Source: Acidicapsa dinghuensis
GTDB lineage: Bacteria > Acidobacteriota > Terriglobia > Terriglobales > Acidobacteriaceae
Assembly (NCBI RefSeq): GCF_025685685.1
Contig: NZ_JAGSYH010000007.1
Location: 298,591 to 362,590 of the forward strand
DNA length: 64,000 nucleotides
Direction: 5' to 3'
In this document: in pieces, positions 44,341 to 53,473 of the stretch
Position numbering within the stretch: position 1 is the stretch's first letter
Layout: every line of letters begins with the position of its first letter
Made by a program: the position numbers and the translations under genes
Notes under the pieces: generated by a model
The model's database searches: none
What the model was told of the DNA's origin: nothing
What the model saw: the letters and a program-made list of their open reading frames with translations, nothing else

Positions 44341-45606
44341 CTATGAACTGCGATACGGGCCGAAAGCACCTGTTACATTGGCATCTTCGTTGCCATCGTC
44401 GATCACAAATACGCGATATTCTTCACCGCCGGGTGCGACGCGAACGAGTACATGCCCTTGCTTGCTCTTAAAGCGATCTGAAAATCTGCCACTGACAACT
44501 CCTGCGGCAGGATGCAGACCGAGGCAGAAAACATCGCGTTGCTCAGGGTAAAGAGATGTGCTGGAGATATTGGCCAGGGATGAAATCGAGGCATGCGCGG
44601 CGTGCCAGCTTTGCAGTATCCAGACGCGCGGTTTGAGAGCCTGGACAAAGGCTGGGCCACAGGCATCGAAGTAAGCGTGGTGGTTGCAGGTGGCTACATC
44701 CACAGGGCCGGCAGCTTGCGCTACAGGTGTTTCGATATCCCGCCACGGATCGCGGCCATAGTTGGTGAGACAGTTCAGGTCTGCGCCGGTGAAATATGTG
44801 AATTTGCCATAGCGCAGGCGAAGCGCGATGGAGAGCATATTTTCCGATTCGATCTCGTCTTTTGGGGCGATTGCGCCTGAGGGGATGAGGATGCGGTTCT
44901 CCTCACCCTGCCCGGTCCTGATAGCGCCGCTGGATGAGAGGATTCGTATTTCGAACTGAGAATCACTCTGCCGTGCGTGCCGTTGAATAAGTTGAATAAT
45001 CTGATTGACTGATCCGGGCCGTGCACGTTCCACGCGCGTCTCGCGCTGTTGGACGGACTGAACGAAGCGGATGTAGTTGAGTGCAGTCGGAGCAGCAACT
45101 TTGGTTGGAAAATCATAGTCCGGAAAACCGCGATCAATGAGTGTCGTTATCGGAATGACTTCAGCTACATCTGAGATTCCGGTAAGACGATAGTCACCGT
45201 AGCTTGATCGCGGTGAAGAATCTGTTACGTCTCCCACGTGGTCGCCGTGCAGATGTGTCGCTAAGGCATAGTCGAGTTTTGCATGGCCGGTGGCAGTGAG
45301 CTGCCGCTGAACATAACGCGCGATCCATTCGCCGGGCCTGCGCGATTCATCTGGTCGCGCGGGGCATACGGCGGGACCACGAGTGCTTGTCGCTCCGGCA
45401 TCGATGAGAAGCGACGTGCCATCAGGCATAACCACCAGAGTCGCATTTCCGCGTCCGGTGTTGATGTGATGCAGATCCAGCATTCCCCGCGACCACTGCG
45501 GGAGAACAGGCATGGACGAATCTGCCCAAATAGAGGATGAGAGTCCGGGCATTGCGGTGACCAGAGCGACTTCGCCGGAGCTACGCAGAAATTTGCGCCG
45601 GTTCAT
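44341..45606 (-). CDS. Exported metallo-beta-lactamase-fold hydrolase
   Basis: A 421-aa protein. From ATG 45606 it starts MNRRKFLRSSGEVALV, a Tat-like signal. The MBL core has LDLHHINTGRGNATLVVMPDGTSLLIDAGA and the zinc motif HxHxDH in ATHLHGDHVGDV, with later Asp and His (TGADLNCLTN, CNHHAYFDACGP). This pattern is like ComEC/Rec2 C-terminal or other phosphodiesterase-type MBL enzymes, so nucleotide or phosphate-ester cleavage is plausible. The frame is open 66 codons upstream, but those codons do not look like protein. Confidence 0.82.
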   Translation of the reverse strand: MNRRKFLRSSGEVALVTAMPGLSSSIWADSSMPVLPQWSRGMLDLHHINTGRGNATLVVMPDGTSLLIDAGATSTRGPAVCPARPDESRRPGEWIARYVQRQLTATGHAKLDYALATHLHGDHVGDVTDSSPRSSYGDYRLTGISDVAEVIPITTLIDRGFPDYDFPTKVAAPTALNYIRFVQSVQQRETRVERARPGSVNQIIQLIQRHARQSDSQFEIRILSSSGAIRTGQGEENRILIPSGAIAPKDEIESENMLSIALRLRYGKFTYFTGADLNCLTNYGRDPWRDIETPVAQAAGPVDVATCNHHAYFDACGPAFVQALKPRVWILQSWHAAHASISSLANISSTSLYPEQRDVFCLGLHPAAGVVSGRFSDRFKSKQGHVLVRVAPGGEEYRVFVIDDGNEDANVTGAFGPYRSS

Positions 45607-45694
45607 ACAATTTGAGTCCTGAGAAATGACTCGGGGTGTATAAAAACTTCTCGAACGAGAAGAGAGCCTTTGCGCTCGTCTCCGTACAAACTCT

Positions 45695-46162
45695 CTACCG
45701 GGCTGTGAGAGACGCCACCGGCACCAACATGTCTTCTTTACGCATGACGAGGTTGGTAGCGTTGAGGCTGGCCAGCTCGAATCCGTGCCCATGAGTAATG
45801 GCATCGGTGGGGCAGGCCTCGACGCAGTATCCGCAGAAGATGCAGCGGTTGTAGTCGATATTGTAGGTCTTCGCGTAACGCTCGCTGGAGGAGATGCGCT
45901 TCTCTTCTGTATTGTCCGCTGCCTCGATGAAGATGCAGTTGGAGGGGCAGGCAGCGGCGCAGAGGAAGCAGGCTACGCATTTTTCCAGGCCATTTTCGTC
46001 GCGCTGCAACTCGTGCTTGCCACGGAAGCGCTGCTCGAATTTGGCGCCGCGCAACGGGCCGGGGCCATCCGGGTAGTTTTCCACCTGAGTTGGCTCAAGC
46101 ATCTCCCGAAAGGTAATGCTCATTCCCTTCGCGATTCCGGCGATATTGCGCGCGATCGACAT
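45695..46162 (-). CDS. nuoI: NADH-quinone oxidoreductase subunit I
   Basis: Ferredoxin-like subunit of complex I, which carries clusters N6a and N6b and passes electrons toward quinone. 155 aa. Two CxxCxxCxxxCP motifs: CVACFLCAAACPSNC and CIFCGYCVEACPTDA. The long C-terminal strand RYAKTYNIDYNRC lies between them. ATG 46162 begins MSIARNIAGIAKGMSITFREML, a typical amphipathic start; a TTG at 46213 would add 17 residues. No other nuo gene is in the window, so this copy stands outside the usual nuoA-N operon. A second, operonic copy may exist elsewhere. Confidence 0.93.
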   Translation of the reverse strand: MSIARNIAGIAKGMSITFREMLEPTQVENYPDGPGPLRGAKFEQRFRGKHELQRDENGLEKCVACFLCAAACPSNCIFIEAADNTEEKRISSSERYAKTYNIDYNRCIFCGYCVEACPTDAITHGHGFELASLNATNLVMRKEDMLVPVASLTAR

Positions 46163-46209
46163 GGTCACAGTATACGATGCTCTGCGGCCATAGGTCGGTC
46201 GCTTAATAC

Positions 46210-47205
46210 TCAATTGCTCCTGTGACCCGGTGGATTGGATTGTCCTTTGTTGTTAGCCGGAGGGGTCGTGACCGGCTTTCTGGCGGGTCTGGCTTTTTTC
46301 GTTTTCTCCGGCGGTGTTCCAGTGCAAAGATTCGATTCCTGGCCTGATGCCAGAATGGCCAGGGCCGGATCAATCTGGCCGGGGTTGGCGCGGCAGAGCC
46401 GGTGCTCCATGGTTTCGGCATGGTCGCCGCTCAGTCCCTGGGTCTGTTCGAGGCCGGTCGAGGGATCGACGCTGTATTCAAACACGTAGTCCTGCGCGGG
46501 CTTGGCGCCCCCGTAATCGTAATGATTCCAGGTGGCCAGGACTTCGCGACCAGGCAGCTCTGTAAGCAGGCCATAGACCTGCGAGCGGGTGACGCCATCC
46601 ACATTGCCTCCGCCAGAGAGCACAGCGGCCTGGTCGCCACGCATCCAGCGGGCACGCCAAGCGTGATCCGAAGCACTGTAGTAGAGCGTTGTAAAGAAGG
46701 TAGTTGGGGCATCGCAACCGAAGCAGTCGGAGTAGACAAGACCCAGTTCCGGGATGGGAGAGCCCTGACCGGCGAAGTTGGTCCAGCCAACCATGCGCGG
46801 ATTAACACCATGCAGCAGCGGCTGCACCTCATGCTTGGTCAAGGAAACCGCCCAGAAAGTATAGGTGTCGCTGGCGGGTAGAGACTGCGGTGTTGGGCGG
46901 TCAGAGGTAATGACCAGCGCCGAATCCCAGGCGACTCCAATCTCGCGAAGTTGCGTGTACTTTTCGGCGGTGAGAGCGCGATTTACCCACTGGATGACCT
47001 GATCGTCATTGGGATCGGATGAGCGATGAAAGCTAACCCAGTGAAATGTGTTTGGCGCAGGCTGTGCCTCGGCGTGCTGGGTCATCAAAATAACGGTCAA
47101 CATCGCGCAAGCAGTGATTGAAAAACATATTGATTGCAAAGTCCGGTTTCGACTTGCGGAAAGACGGGCCGTTCGAAGAGGTAGGAGCAGCCTGAACCAT
47201 CGCAT
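46210..47205 (-). CDS. Uncharacterised exported protein
   Basis: A 331-aa protein. ATG 47205 precedes a signal-like hydrophobic segment (SICFSITACAMLTVILM) ending QHAEAQ. The mature part has FHWVSFHRSSDPNDDQVIQWVN, EYSVDPSTGLEQTQGL and a basic Lys/Pro-rich C-terminus (EKTKKARPARKPVTTPP). One Cys pair, SDCFGCD, could form a disulfide. No family is recognised. It lies next to nuoI on the same strand and divergent from padR, across a shared promoter region of about 190 bases. Confidence 0.7.
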   Translation of the reverse strand: MRWFRLLLPLRTARLSASRNRTLQSICFSITACAMLTVILMTQHAEAQPAPNTFHWVSFHRSSDPNDDQVIQWVNRALTAEKYTQLREIGVAWDSALVITSDRPTPQSLPASDTYTFWAVSLTKHEVQPLLHGVNPRMVGWTNFAGQGSPIPELGLVYSDCFGCDAPTTFFTTLYYSASDHAWRARWMRGDQAAVLSGGGNVDGVTRSQVYGLLTELPGREVLATWNHYDYGGAKPAQDYVFEYSVDPSTGLEQTQGLSGDHAETMEHRLCRANPGQIDPALAILASGQESNLCTGTPPEKTKKARPARKPVTTPPANNKGQSNPPGHRSN

Positions 47206-47384
47206 GATTCCAGTATCCAACGTGAATCTGGACCGGGGTAGAGAGAAACCGGAATCGGCGTTGCCAGTTCAGGTTCGGGCGCATGGATAAGAGATGGTGT
47301 TTTTCGTCGGCATCGGTGGAGTGATGCCGGGCGTTTTGTTTTTCTGCAGCAATTTCCGTTGACATGCAATCTTTTTCTGCGTAG

Positions 47385-47410
47385 TCTTCCCATAATATGT
47401 TTAGGGAAGA
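47385..47410. promoter_or_regulatory. Candidate PadR operator over the padR start codon
   Basis: Seven-base arms TCTTCCC and GGGAAGA around a 12-base AT-rich centre, with the padR ATG (47397) inside the centre. PadR proteins bind such spaced palindromes in their own promoters. No Shine-Dalgarno is seen before the ATG. The assignment is inference from position only. Confidence 0.35.
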
Positions 47411-47741
47411 ACAGCCGGAGACAGGCGACCTGATCCAGGGAACGCTGGAAATGCTCGTCTTGAAGGCATTGTTGCGTGGTCCGTTGCACGGATATGCGGT
47501 TGCCGAATGGATTCATGAGACCTCGCAGCAACTCTTAAAGGTGGAGGAAGGCGCGCTGTACCCTGCGCTGCATCGACTGGAGTTGCGTGGCTTCCTTGAG
47601 AGCAGATGGGGGTTGTCTGAGAACAATCGCCGCGCCAAATACTACGAACTGACCGCGGAAGGCACGAAGAGGCTCAACGCGGAATCGCAGCGATGGACGC
47701 GGCTTTCGGCTGCCGTCGCCTTTGTGCTGCAGGCTTCCTGA
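47397..47741 (+). CDS. PadR-family transcriptional regulator
   Basis: A 114-aa winged-helix repressor of the short PadR type. After the opening GDLIQGTLEMLVLKALLRGPLHGYAVAEWI (helix 1-2), the recognition part is VEEGALYPALHRLELRGFLESRW and the wing NNRRAKYYELTAEGTKRL. The helical C-terminus forms the dimer. It lies 56 bases before the ADOP permease gene, the standard acidobacterial pairing, so it probably controls that permease and itself. Confidence 0.92.
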   Translation: MFREEQPETGDLIQGTLEMLVLKALLRGPLHGYAVAEWIHETSQQLLKVEEGALYPALHRLELRGFLESRWGLSENNRRAKYYELTAEGTKRLNAESQRWTRLSAAVAFVLQAS

Positions 47742-47797
47742 ACGACTTCCCGTGAAAGCGAATCTTTATAGCGGAGCCCAGAACCGGAGATTTTGGC

Positions 47798-50500
47798 ATG
47801 AGTCCTCAATGGGCAGAATTCAGCGGGAAAATTAAAGCGCTCTTCCATAAGCGATCAATGGATAGCGAGATGGCGGAAGAGTTGGAGCTGCATCGGGTAA
47901 TGATGTGGGAAAAGCTGCTGCGGCAGGGCGTGAGCGAGACGCAGGCTGAGCAAGCTGTGGCGCGGCGTTTTGGGAACAGCGGCAGGTGGCATGAGCGGCT
48001 GCGCGAAGTTCGCCAGTTTCGTGGACTGGAGAATCTGCTGCGCGATATGCAGTTTTCCGCCCGGCTGCTGCGCAAGTCGCCGGGATTTACGGCTGTTGCG
48101 GTGATCACTCTGGCACTGGGCATCGGTGCGAATACGGCGATCTTTTCGCTGATCAATGCGCTGCTCTACAAATCGCTTGCTGCGCCAAATGCACAACAAC
48201 TTGCGGTAATTGGCTATATACAGGGCAACGGACAGCCTGAGTACGACTTCCCTTATCCGTACTTTCAGAAGCTGGATGCGCGGAAGGACATGTTTCAGAG
48301 TGTCTTTGCTTTTGACAGCAAGGTCATGCAGGTCAAGAGCGCTGAGAGCAATGAGAACGTGCCGGGACAACTGGTCAGTGGAGAATTCTTTGAGGCTCTT
48401 GGAACGGCGCCGCTGACTGGACGCTATCTGACCCCGGCGGATGATGTCGAGGGCGGTAGTCCCACGGGATTTGCGGTCGTAATCAGCGAGGGTTTTTGGA
48501 CCAAGTGGTTTCATCGCGGGCCCGAAGCGATCGGCAGCAAACTGGTCATCGCCAATGTGCCCTTTACGATTGTGGGAGTGATGCCCAAGTCGTTTGTGGG
48601 CGCTGACCCGACGCAGAGGCCGGAGATTTTCGTGCCGCTCAATGCGGACGCGATCATAGCTGCACCACATAACAACATCGCCGATGGAATGCATGCGTGG
48701 TGGCTCACGGTAATGGCGCAGATGAAGCCCGGAGATACGTTAGCGCATGTTAACGCCGGGCTTGAGAGTGTTTCCAAAGCGATTCAGCTTGCGTCCGCTA
48801 CCGATCCAGAGCTACGGCACGATGCGGAAACACAACCGTTTCGGTTTGTGGCCGAACCGGGATCGGGTGGATTCGCTTATGCGCGGTTTGTGTTTCGCAA
48901 GCCTCTGATGACGATGTTTGCGATGTGCGTTGGAATTCTCGTGCTTGCCTGCGTGAACCTGGCGAGCTTGCTGATGGCGCGCAGTGCGGCGCGAGAACGC
49001 GAGCTGGCAACGCGGTTGGCGCTGGGCGCTTCGCGGAAGAGGCTTGTCCAACAATTATTGTCTGAGAGCGCCATGATTGCCCTGCTTGGCACGCTGGCGG
49101 GTATTGCCTTGGTTCCGCTGGTGGGCCTTGGGCTCAATTCGCTGGCGATCAGCGATCATAGCGGAAACGATCACGTGCAATTGGCCATCGGTACCGACTG
49201 GCGATTGCTGGCATTTACAGCAGCCGTGGCGATGGTGGCCACAATTCTGATCGGATTGATTCCAGCGTTGCAGTCCACTTCGGGCGATCTGAACCAGCAG
49301 ATCAAGACTGGGCAGCATGCAGCGCAGCCACGTGAACGAAAGAAACTGCTTCCTCGTGTGCTGATGACGTTTGAGGTCGGGTTGGCTCTTGTGCTGGTGG
49401 TGGGTGCGGGACTGCTGGCGACGAGTCTTGTGAAGCTGTTTCATTCAGGGCTTGGTTTCGATCCGCAACATTTGGAGAGTATTTCTTTCCGCATGGACAA
49501 ACAGCAATTGGATGGCGACGCGTTGATGCGGGTGTATCAGCAGATTGGTGACGGCATCAGCCATCAGCCCGGCGTGGTGTCATCCAGTTTTCAATTCATT
49601 GTGCCGATCTCTGGTCCTGGGTGGAATGGCCGCTACAATTCGCCAGGCGGAAAACCGGAGATTCTTTGGCTGAATGCCGTCGGCCCGAAGTATTTCGAAA
49701 CGATGCGCATTCCTATCTTCCAGGGACGCGAGTTTACGTGGAACGACACGAAGGCATCGGGAATGAAGATCACCCTGAATGCTTCGGCAGCGAAGCTCTT
49801 GTTTGGCGATCGCAATCCGATCGGGGAAACAGTAGTCGCATCACACGATAAAACGATGTATCAGGTGGTCGCAGTTGTAGGCGATGCAAAATATCGTAAT
49901 CCGCGGAAGCCTGCGCCGGCTGCTGCTTATGTCCCGTTGGCACAGGGCGACGAAGAGAAGCCTTCGTATAGCGCCGTGGTGCGGGTACGAGGATCGGCAG
50001 TGCCTGTGGCTCAGGCGGCACGCGAACTTGCGGCAAAATACGCACCGACGATTCCTGCGCCAGTGATGCTGTCGATGGACGATGTGATCAACAACACTCT
50101 TTTTGCGGAACGGATGCTGGCGTGGCTTTCGGTATTCTTCGCGGTTTGTGCGTTGCTGGTGACTGCCATCGGGCTCTACGGAACACTGTCGTATGCGACG
50201 GCGCGGCGGACCAGCGAGATTGGCATCCGCATGGCGCTTGGGGCGAAGCGCGGACGGGTGGTTTCGCTGGTGTTTCGCGAGAACGTGGTGGTTGCGGTCA
50301 CTGGCGCTGTTGCAGGCTTGATTGCTGCGCTGCTTGCGACGAAAGCACTCGCGAGCTTTCTCTATGAGACTTCGCCGCATGATCCATGGATTCTAAGCGC
50401 AGCCATTGCGATATTGATTTGCGTTGCGAGCGCTGCATCATTGCTGCCTGCGATTCGCGCGGCCCGCATTGAGCCGATTACGGCGATCCGATACGAATGA
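47798..50500 (+). CDS. ADOP-family (MacB/FtsX-like) permease with N-terminal regulatory segment
   Basis: A 900-aa permease homologous to the one at 28.5-31.0 kb. It has an extra N-terminal ~80 residues (MAEELELHRVMMWEKLLRQG followed by ARRFGN) found in the PadR-linked ADOP subtype. Then LRKSPGFTAVAVITLALGIGANTAIFSLINALLY (TM1), a large periplasmic domain, middle FtsX helices with ARERELATRLALGASRKRLVQQLLSES, a second periplasmic domain, and the last FtsX helices with RRTSEIGIRMALGAKRGRVVSLVF. No ATPase gene is adjacent. Its substrate is unknown. Confidence 0.92.
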   Translation: MSPQWAEFSGKIKALFHKRSMDSEMAEELELHRVMMWEKLLRQGVSETQAEQAVARRFGNSGRWHERLREVRQFRGLENLLRDMQFSARLLRKSPGFTAVAVITLALGIGANTAIFSLINALLYKSLAAPNAQQLAVIGYIQGNGQPEYDFPYPYFQKLDARKDMFQSVFAFDSKVMQVKSAESNENVPGQLVSGEFFEALGTAPLTGRYLTPADDVEGGSPTGFAVVISEGFWTKWFHRGPEAIGSKLVIANVPFTIVGVMPKSFVGADPTQRPEIFVPLNADAIIAAPHNNIADGMHAWWLTVMAQMKPGDTLAHVNAGLESVSKAIQLASATDPELRHDAETQPFRFVAEPGSGGFAYARFVFRKPLMTMFAMCVGILVLACVNLASLLMARSAARERELATRLALGASRKRLVQQLLSESAMIALLGTLAGIALVPLVGLGLNSLAISDHSGNDHVQLAIGTDWRLLAFTAAVAMVATILIGLIPALQSTSGDLNQQIKTGQHAAQPRERKKLLPRVLMTFEVGLALVLVVGAGLLATSLVKLFHSGLGFDPQHLESISFRMDKQQLDGDALMRVYQQIGDGISHQPGVVSSSFQFIVPISGPGWNGRYNSPGGKPEILWLNAVGPKYFETMRIPIFQGREFTWNDTKASGMKITLNASAAKLLFGDRNPIGETVVASHDKTMYQVVAVVGDAKYRNPRKPAPAAAYVPLAQGDEEKPSYSAVVRVRGSAVPVAQAARELAAKYAPTIPAPVMLSMDDVINNTLFAERMLAWLSVFFAVCALLVTAIGLYGTLSYATARRTSEIGIRMALGAKRGRVVSLVFRENVVVAVTGAVAGLIAALLATKALASFLYETSPHDPWILSAAIAILICVASAASLLPAIRAARIEPITAIRYE

Positions 50501-50968
50501 GTCTTGCAGCTGTTTACTGATGTGCAATCAAGGGATGCCATGGTTAACGAAAGTGAAACTGTGGTATCCTTAGATTGCGCTCAGTTGTTTGGTTGTGAGC
50601 CATTCTTGCTCTCCGGCACATTCGGTGCCCGGAGCACCAGACCGAAACGATTTGCCGGTCCCGATAAGCTAGACTGCCCCGCAAAGATTCTTTCCAAGCC
50701 CCTACAGCGTAGCAATCGTCTCGTTTTGAGATAGTTTGCGGCCGTTCGCAGTGACAGGAACGGATAGCAGCCGATGGCAGTGGCCATGGCTACAGGCAGC
50801 GTGCGGCAGCACCGGGTTGAGCCAGATCACTTCGCTCAACCGATGGATTGCATCCTCTCGGTTCTTCCCCATCGCATTCAGTACAGGCTCCTTTGCGCGT
50901 GATGCCGCGAGTGAGCAACGTAACATGGCCGGCAGCATAGCTGCGTTTGGCCAACCTATAAGGATCAA
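50501..50968 (+). other. 468-base untranslated stretch before the helicase gene
   Basis: No protein is recognisable. An extended -10-like TGGTATCCT lies at 50562-50570; if it is the promoter, the helicase mRNA has a leader of about 390 bases. A hairpin can form from CTCCGGCAC (50611-50619) and GTGCCCGGAG (50625-50634). Long structured leaders are known for RNA helicase mRNAs, so an autoregulatory leader or a small RNA is possible. This is speculation from position. Confidence 0.45.
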
Positions 50969-52144
50969 GTGACTCAGTTTTCAGACTTTGCTATCTCCGA
51001 TGCGCTCAAGCAGCGCATCGCATCCCTCAACTTTGTAACTCCCACACCAGTCCAGGCTAGCGCGGTTCCTCCAGCTCTGGAAGGCCGCGATGTGCTGGCG
51101 ACGGCGCAAACCGGCACAGGAAAAACTCTCAGCTTTCTCATTCCGATTGTCGAGCGGTTTGACCGACCGCGCACTCAGTCTTTAGCGGAAAATTCTTCCG
51201 CTGCTACGAAGTCATCCAAGGATGCGCGCCGCGCGACGACGCTGATTCTGCTACCGACACGCGAACTTGCGATGCAGGTCGAGGCGGAATTTCTTAAGGT
51301 TAGCCCAAATTCACGCAACACTGTCGCACTCGTGGTGGGCGGCATGGCCGAAGGCCCGCAGCTTGAGAAGCTGCGCCGGGGCGCGCGTGTAATTGTAGCG
51401 ACGCCCGGCCGTCTTGAGGATTACCTGGACCGCAAGCTGGCTCGCCTGGACGGTATCGAAATCCTGGTGCTGGACGAGGTTGACCGCATGCTGGACATGG
51501 GTTTTCAGCCTGCGATTCGCCGCATTGCCGATAGCTTGCCGGCAAACCGGCAAACTCTGTGTTACTCGGCGACTCTCGACGCGCCGATTCAGCGAATAGC
51601 TCAGGACTATCTCAAAGACCCGGTTCGGATAGAGATCGGTTCTGTCTTGAAGCCTTCGGAAAATGTCGAGTTACAGACATTCGAGGTAGAGCAGAATCAG
51701 AAGCAGGAATTGCTTGAGCATCTACTGGAAAATGCCAACGGCAGTTTTCTGGTGTTTGTACGCACGAAGCACGGCGCTGATCGCGTGGCGCAGCGGCTGG
51801 TCCGGAATGGACACGCTGCTACGCAAATTCACGGCGACCGCACGCAGGCTCAACGCAATCAAGCGCTTAAGAGCTTTTCCGAAGGCCGCCACCGGGTGCT
51901 TGTCGCAACGGACGTAGCGGCACGCGGCATCGACGTGGCTCACGTAGCTCATGTGGTCAACTACGACATTCCCAAAGTGGCGGAAGACTTCGTTCATCGC
52001 ATCGGGCGCACAGGCCGAGCCAAGAATCGTGGAATCGCTTCCACCTTTGCTTCAGCAGCAGAACGGAGCGATTTAAGGAAAATTGAGAGAAATCTCGGAA
52101 TTTCTATGAAACGATTTCGGGTCACAGCGCCACAAAACGCGTAG
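50969..52144 (+). CDS. DEAD-box ATP-dependent RNA helicase (RhlE-like)
   Basis: A 391-aa RNA helicase with the core and almost no C-terminal extension. Q motif FVTPTPVQASAVP, motif I AQTGTGKT, Ia PTRELAMQ, II DEVD in VLDEVDRMLDMGF, III SAT, IV FVRTKHGADRV, V ATDVAARGIDVAHV and VI HRIGRTGR. Motif II is DEVD instead of DEAD. The protein likely remodels rRNA or mRNA; the small size matches minimal RhlE-type helicases. GTG 50969 with AAGGA five bases before is the start. The zinc-ribbon gene follows after 56 bases and is probably coexpressed. Confidence 0.93.
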   Translation: MTQFSDFAISDALKQRIASLNFVTPTPVQASAVPPALEGRDVLATAQTGTGKTLSFLIPIVERFDRPRTQSLAENSSAATKSSKDARRATTLILLPTRELAMQVEAEFLKVSPNSRNTVALVVGGMAEGPQLEKLRRGARVIVATPGRLEDYLDRKLARLDGIEILVLDEVDRMLDMGFQPAIRRIADSLPANRQTLCYSATLDAPIQRIAQDYLKDPVRIEIGSVLKPSENVELQTFEVEQNQKQELLEHLLENANGSFLVFVRTKHGADRVAQRLVRNGHAATQIHGDRTQAQRNQALKSFSEGRHRVLVATDVAARGIDVAHVAHVVNYDIPKVAEDFVHRIGRTGRAKNRGIASTFASAAERSDLRKIERNLGISMKRFRVTAPQNA

Positions 52145-52200
52145 ACTAATGTCACCCGCGAAGTCTTACGGGATGGTCCAATATCGAATCGAGGAACACA

Positions 52201-52563
52201 ATGGCTGGAGATCTGCAACTAACCTGTAGCGACTGCGGGCGGGAATTTACCTTTACTGCGGCTGACCAATCTTTCTTTTCAGAACGAGGATTTTCGACGC
52301 CGAAGCGCTGCAAACCTTGCAGGCAGGCCAAAAAGGCCGATCAGGGTGGCGGTGGCTACGGCGGTGGATATGGTGGCGGAGGAGGTTATGCTCCGCGTAA
52401 CACAACGGGAACGACTGTGGTCTGCTCAAGCTGCGGCCAGCAAACCACCGTGCCTTTCGAGCCTCGTGGCGACCGTCCGGTTTTCTGCCGTGACTGCTTC
52501 CAGGCGCAGAAAGCATCTGGCGGCGGTGGCGGCCGAGGCCGTGATCGCGGCGGGCGCTACTAA
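52201..52563 (+). CDS. Zinc-ribbon, glycine-rich RGG-like small protein
   Basis: A 120-aa protein with two zinc-ribbon units. The first is LTCSDCGREFTFTAADQSFF with a closing CKPC pair, the second CSSCGQQTTVPFEP with CRDC. They are joined by a Gly/Tyr-rich linker (GGGYGGGYGGGGGYAPR), and the C-terminus is GGGGGRGRDRGGRY, a small RGG-like tail. Such proteins are common in several phyla as probable zinc-binding domain proteins of unknown role. Here it follows the helicase, so RNA binding is a reasonable guess. A terminator follows. Confidence 0.88.
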   Translation: MAGDLQLTCSDCGREFTFTAADQSFFSERGFSTPKRCKPCRQAKKADQGGGGYGGGYGGGGGYAPRNTTGTTVVCSSCGQQTTVPFEPRGDRPVFCRDCFQAQKASGGGGGRGRDRGGRY

Positions 52564-52586
52564 CGTAACGATAAGCGCTGATTGAC

Positions 52587-52623
52587 AAACAAAGCCGATC
52601 CCTCTCTGGGATCGGCTTTGTTT
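52587..52623 (+). terminator. Intrinsic terminator after zinc-ribbon gene
   Basis: Sixteen-base perfect stem AAACAAAGCCGATCCC / GGGATCGGCTTTGTTT around a 5-base loop. It separates the plus-strand helicase unit from the minus-strand methyltransferase remnant, and its symmetry suits both directions. Confidence 0.88.
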
Positions 52624-52704
52624 ATAGGGAACTCCTTTAAAATCGGCAAAAGATACCCCGACGTTGGAACGAATGGGCGGAACAGTTTCGACAGGACTGC
52701 CCTC

Positions 52705-53473
52705 TCACCGGTCTTTGATTCCATCAATGATGAGTGACGGAACTCGCATGATGTAGTTTGTGTTCGACACGATCGGCCAATCCGCACATTCCACAATCTG
52801 AAAGTACTCACTGCTCAGTGATCCTGGAACGCGCTGAATATGTTGGCCATCGGGTGTGCAGTAGTCGAGGGGCATGGTGCGAAAGCCTGACTCCTGAATA
52901 ACACTGGACAGAATGTCCTTTGTGTAGCGCACCAGATGCTTTTGTGGATGGCCCGGAGGACGATGACGCGGGTGGTCAGGCTGCTCCGGAGGCTCATAGG
53001 TACGGGAGGACAGCATCCGGCACAACAGTCCGCAGGACACCACCTACCTTTAGAAGTCGATGGCACTCTCGCATGAGTTCGCCGGCGAGAGTAAGCGGAA
53101 GATGTTCAAAGAAATGCTCTGAATAGATAAATGTGAAACTCTGATCGTCGAAGGGGAGTCTCTCTCCTGCGCGGAAGAAAAACTCTCTAAAATCAGTGCC
53201 CCGATAGAGCGATCGGGTAAAAATCGGATCGCCGCGCAACAGGATGCGCCCAATTCGCTCAAGAATAGGTTGCGGCGGATCGCCGAGATGAATCCAGCTT
53301 GGATCTATAAATAGTGCCCGCGCAGCCTTGGATAGTTTTTCGAGACGAGACGTACCCAACTGCAATCTTATCGCGCCCATAGTATGCATTAACGCTAACA
53401 TAGCCAATCGAGCCATCAACTCCCGGCCGATTGCGTTCGGGTAACGGATGGTAAACTCCTGCAGATAAAGCAC
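52705..53473 (-). pseudogene. Frameshifted SAM-dependent methyltransferase
   Basis: Two overlapping minus-strand frames together read as one methyltransferase. The first (53473 to 52994) contains the core up to LLKVGGVLRTVVPDA and then ends early. The second (in another frame, used from about 53010 to 52705) continues with RTYEPPEQPDHPRHR and a C-terminal part ending SLIIDGIKDR. Motifs such as GERLPFDDQSFTFIYSEHFF and HLVRYTKDIL are family-like. The shift is +1 near 53000, consistent with one extra base or two missing ones. It is either a real pseudogene, a programmed shift or an assembly error. The first frame starts with GTG directly after the msrA stop, so they may be cotranscribed. Confidence 0.75.

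Noticed and set aside
50736..50972. Short open frames on both strands in the helicase leader
   Set aside because: They lack ribosome sites and recognisable protein character.
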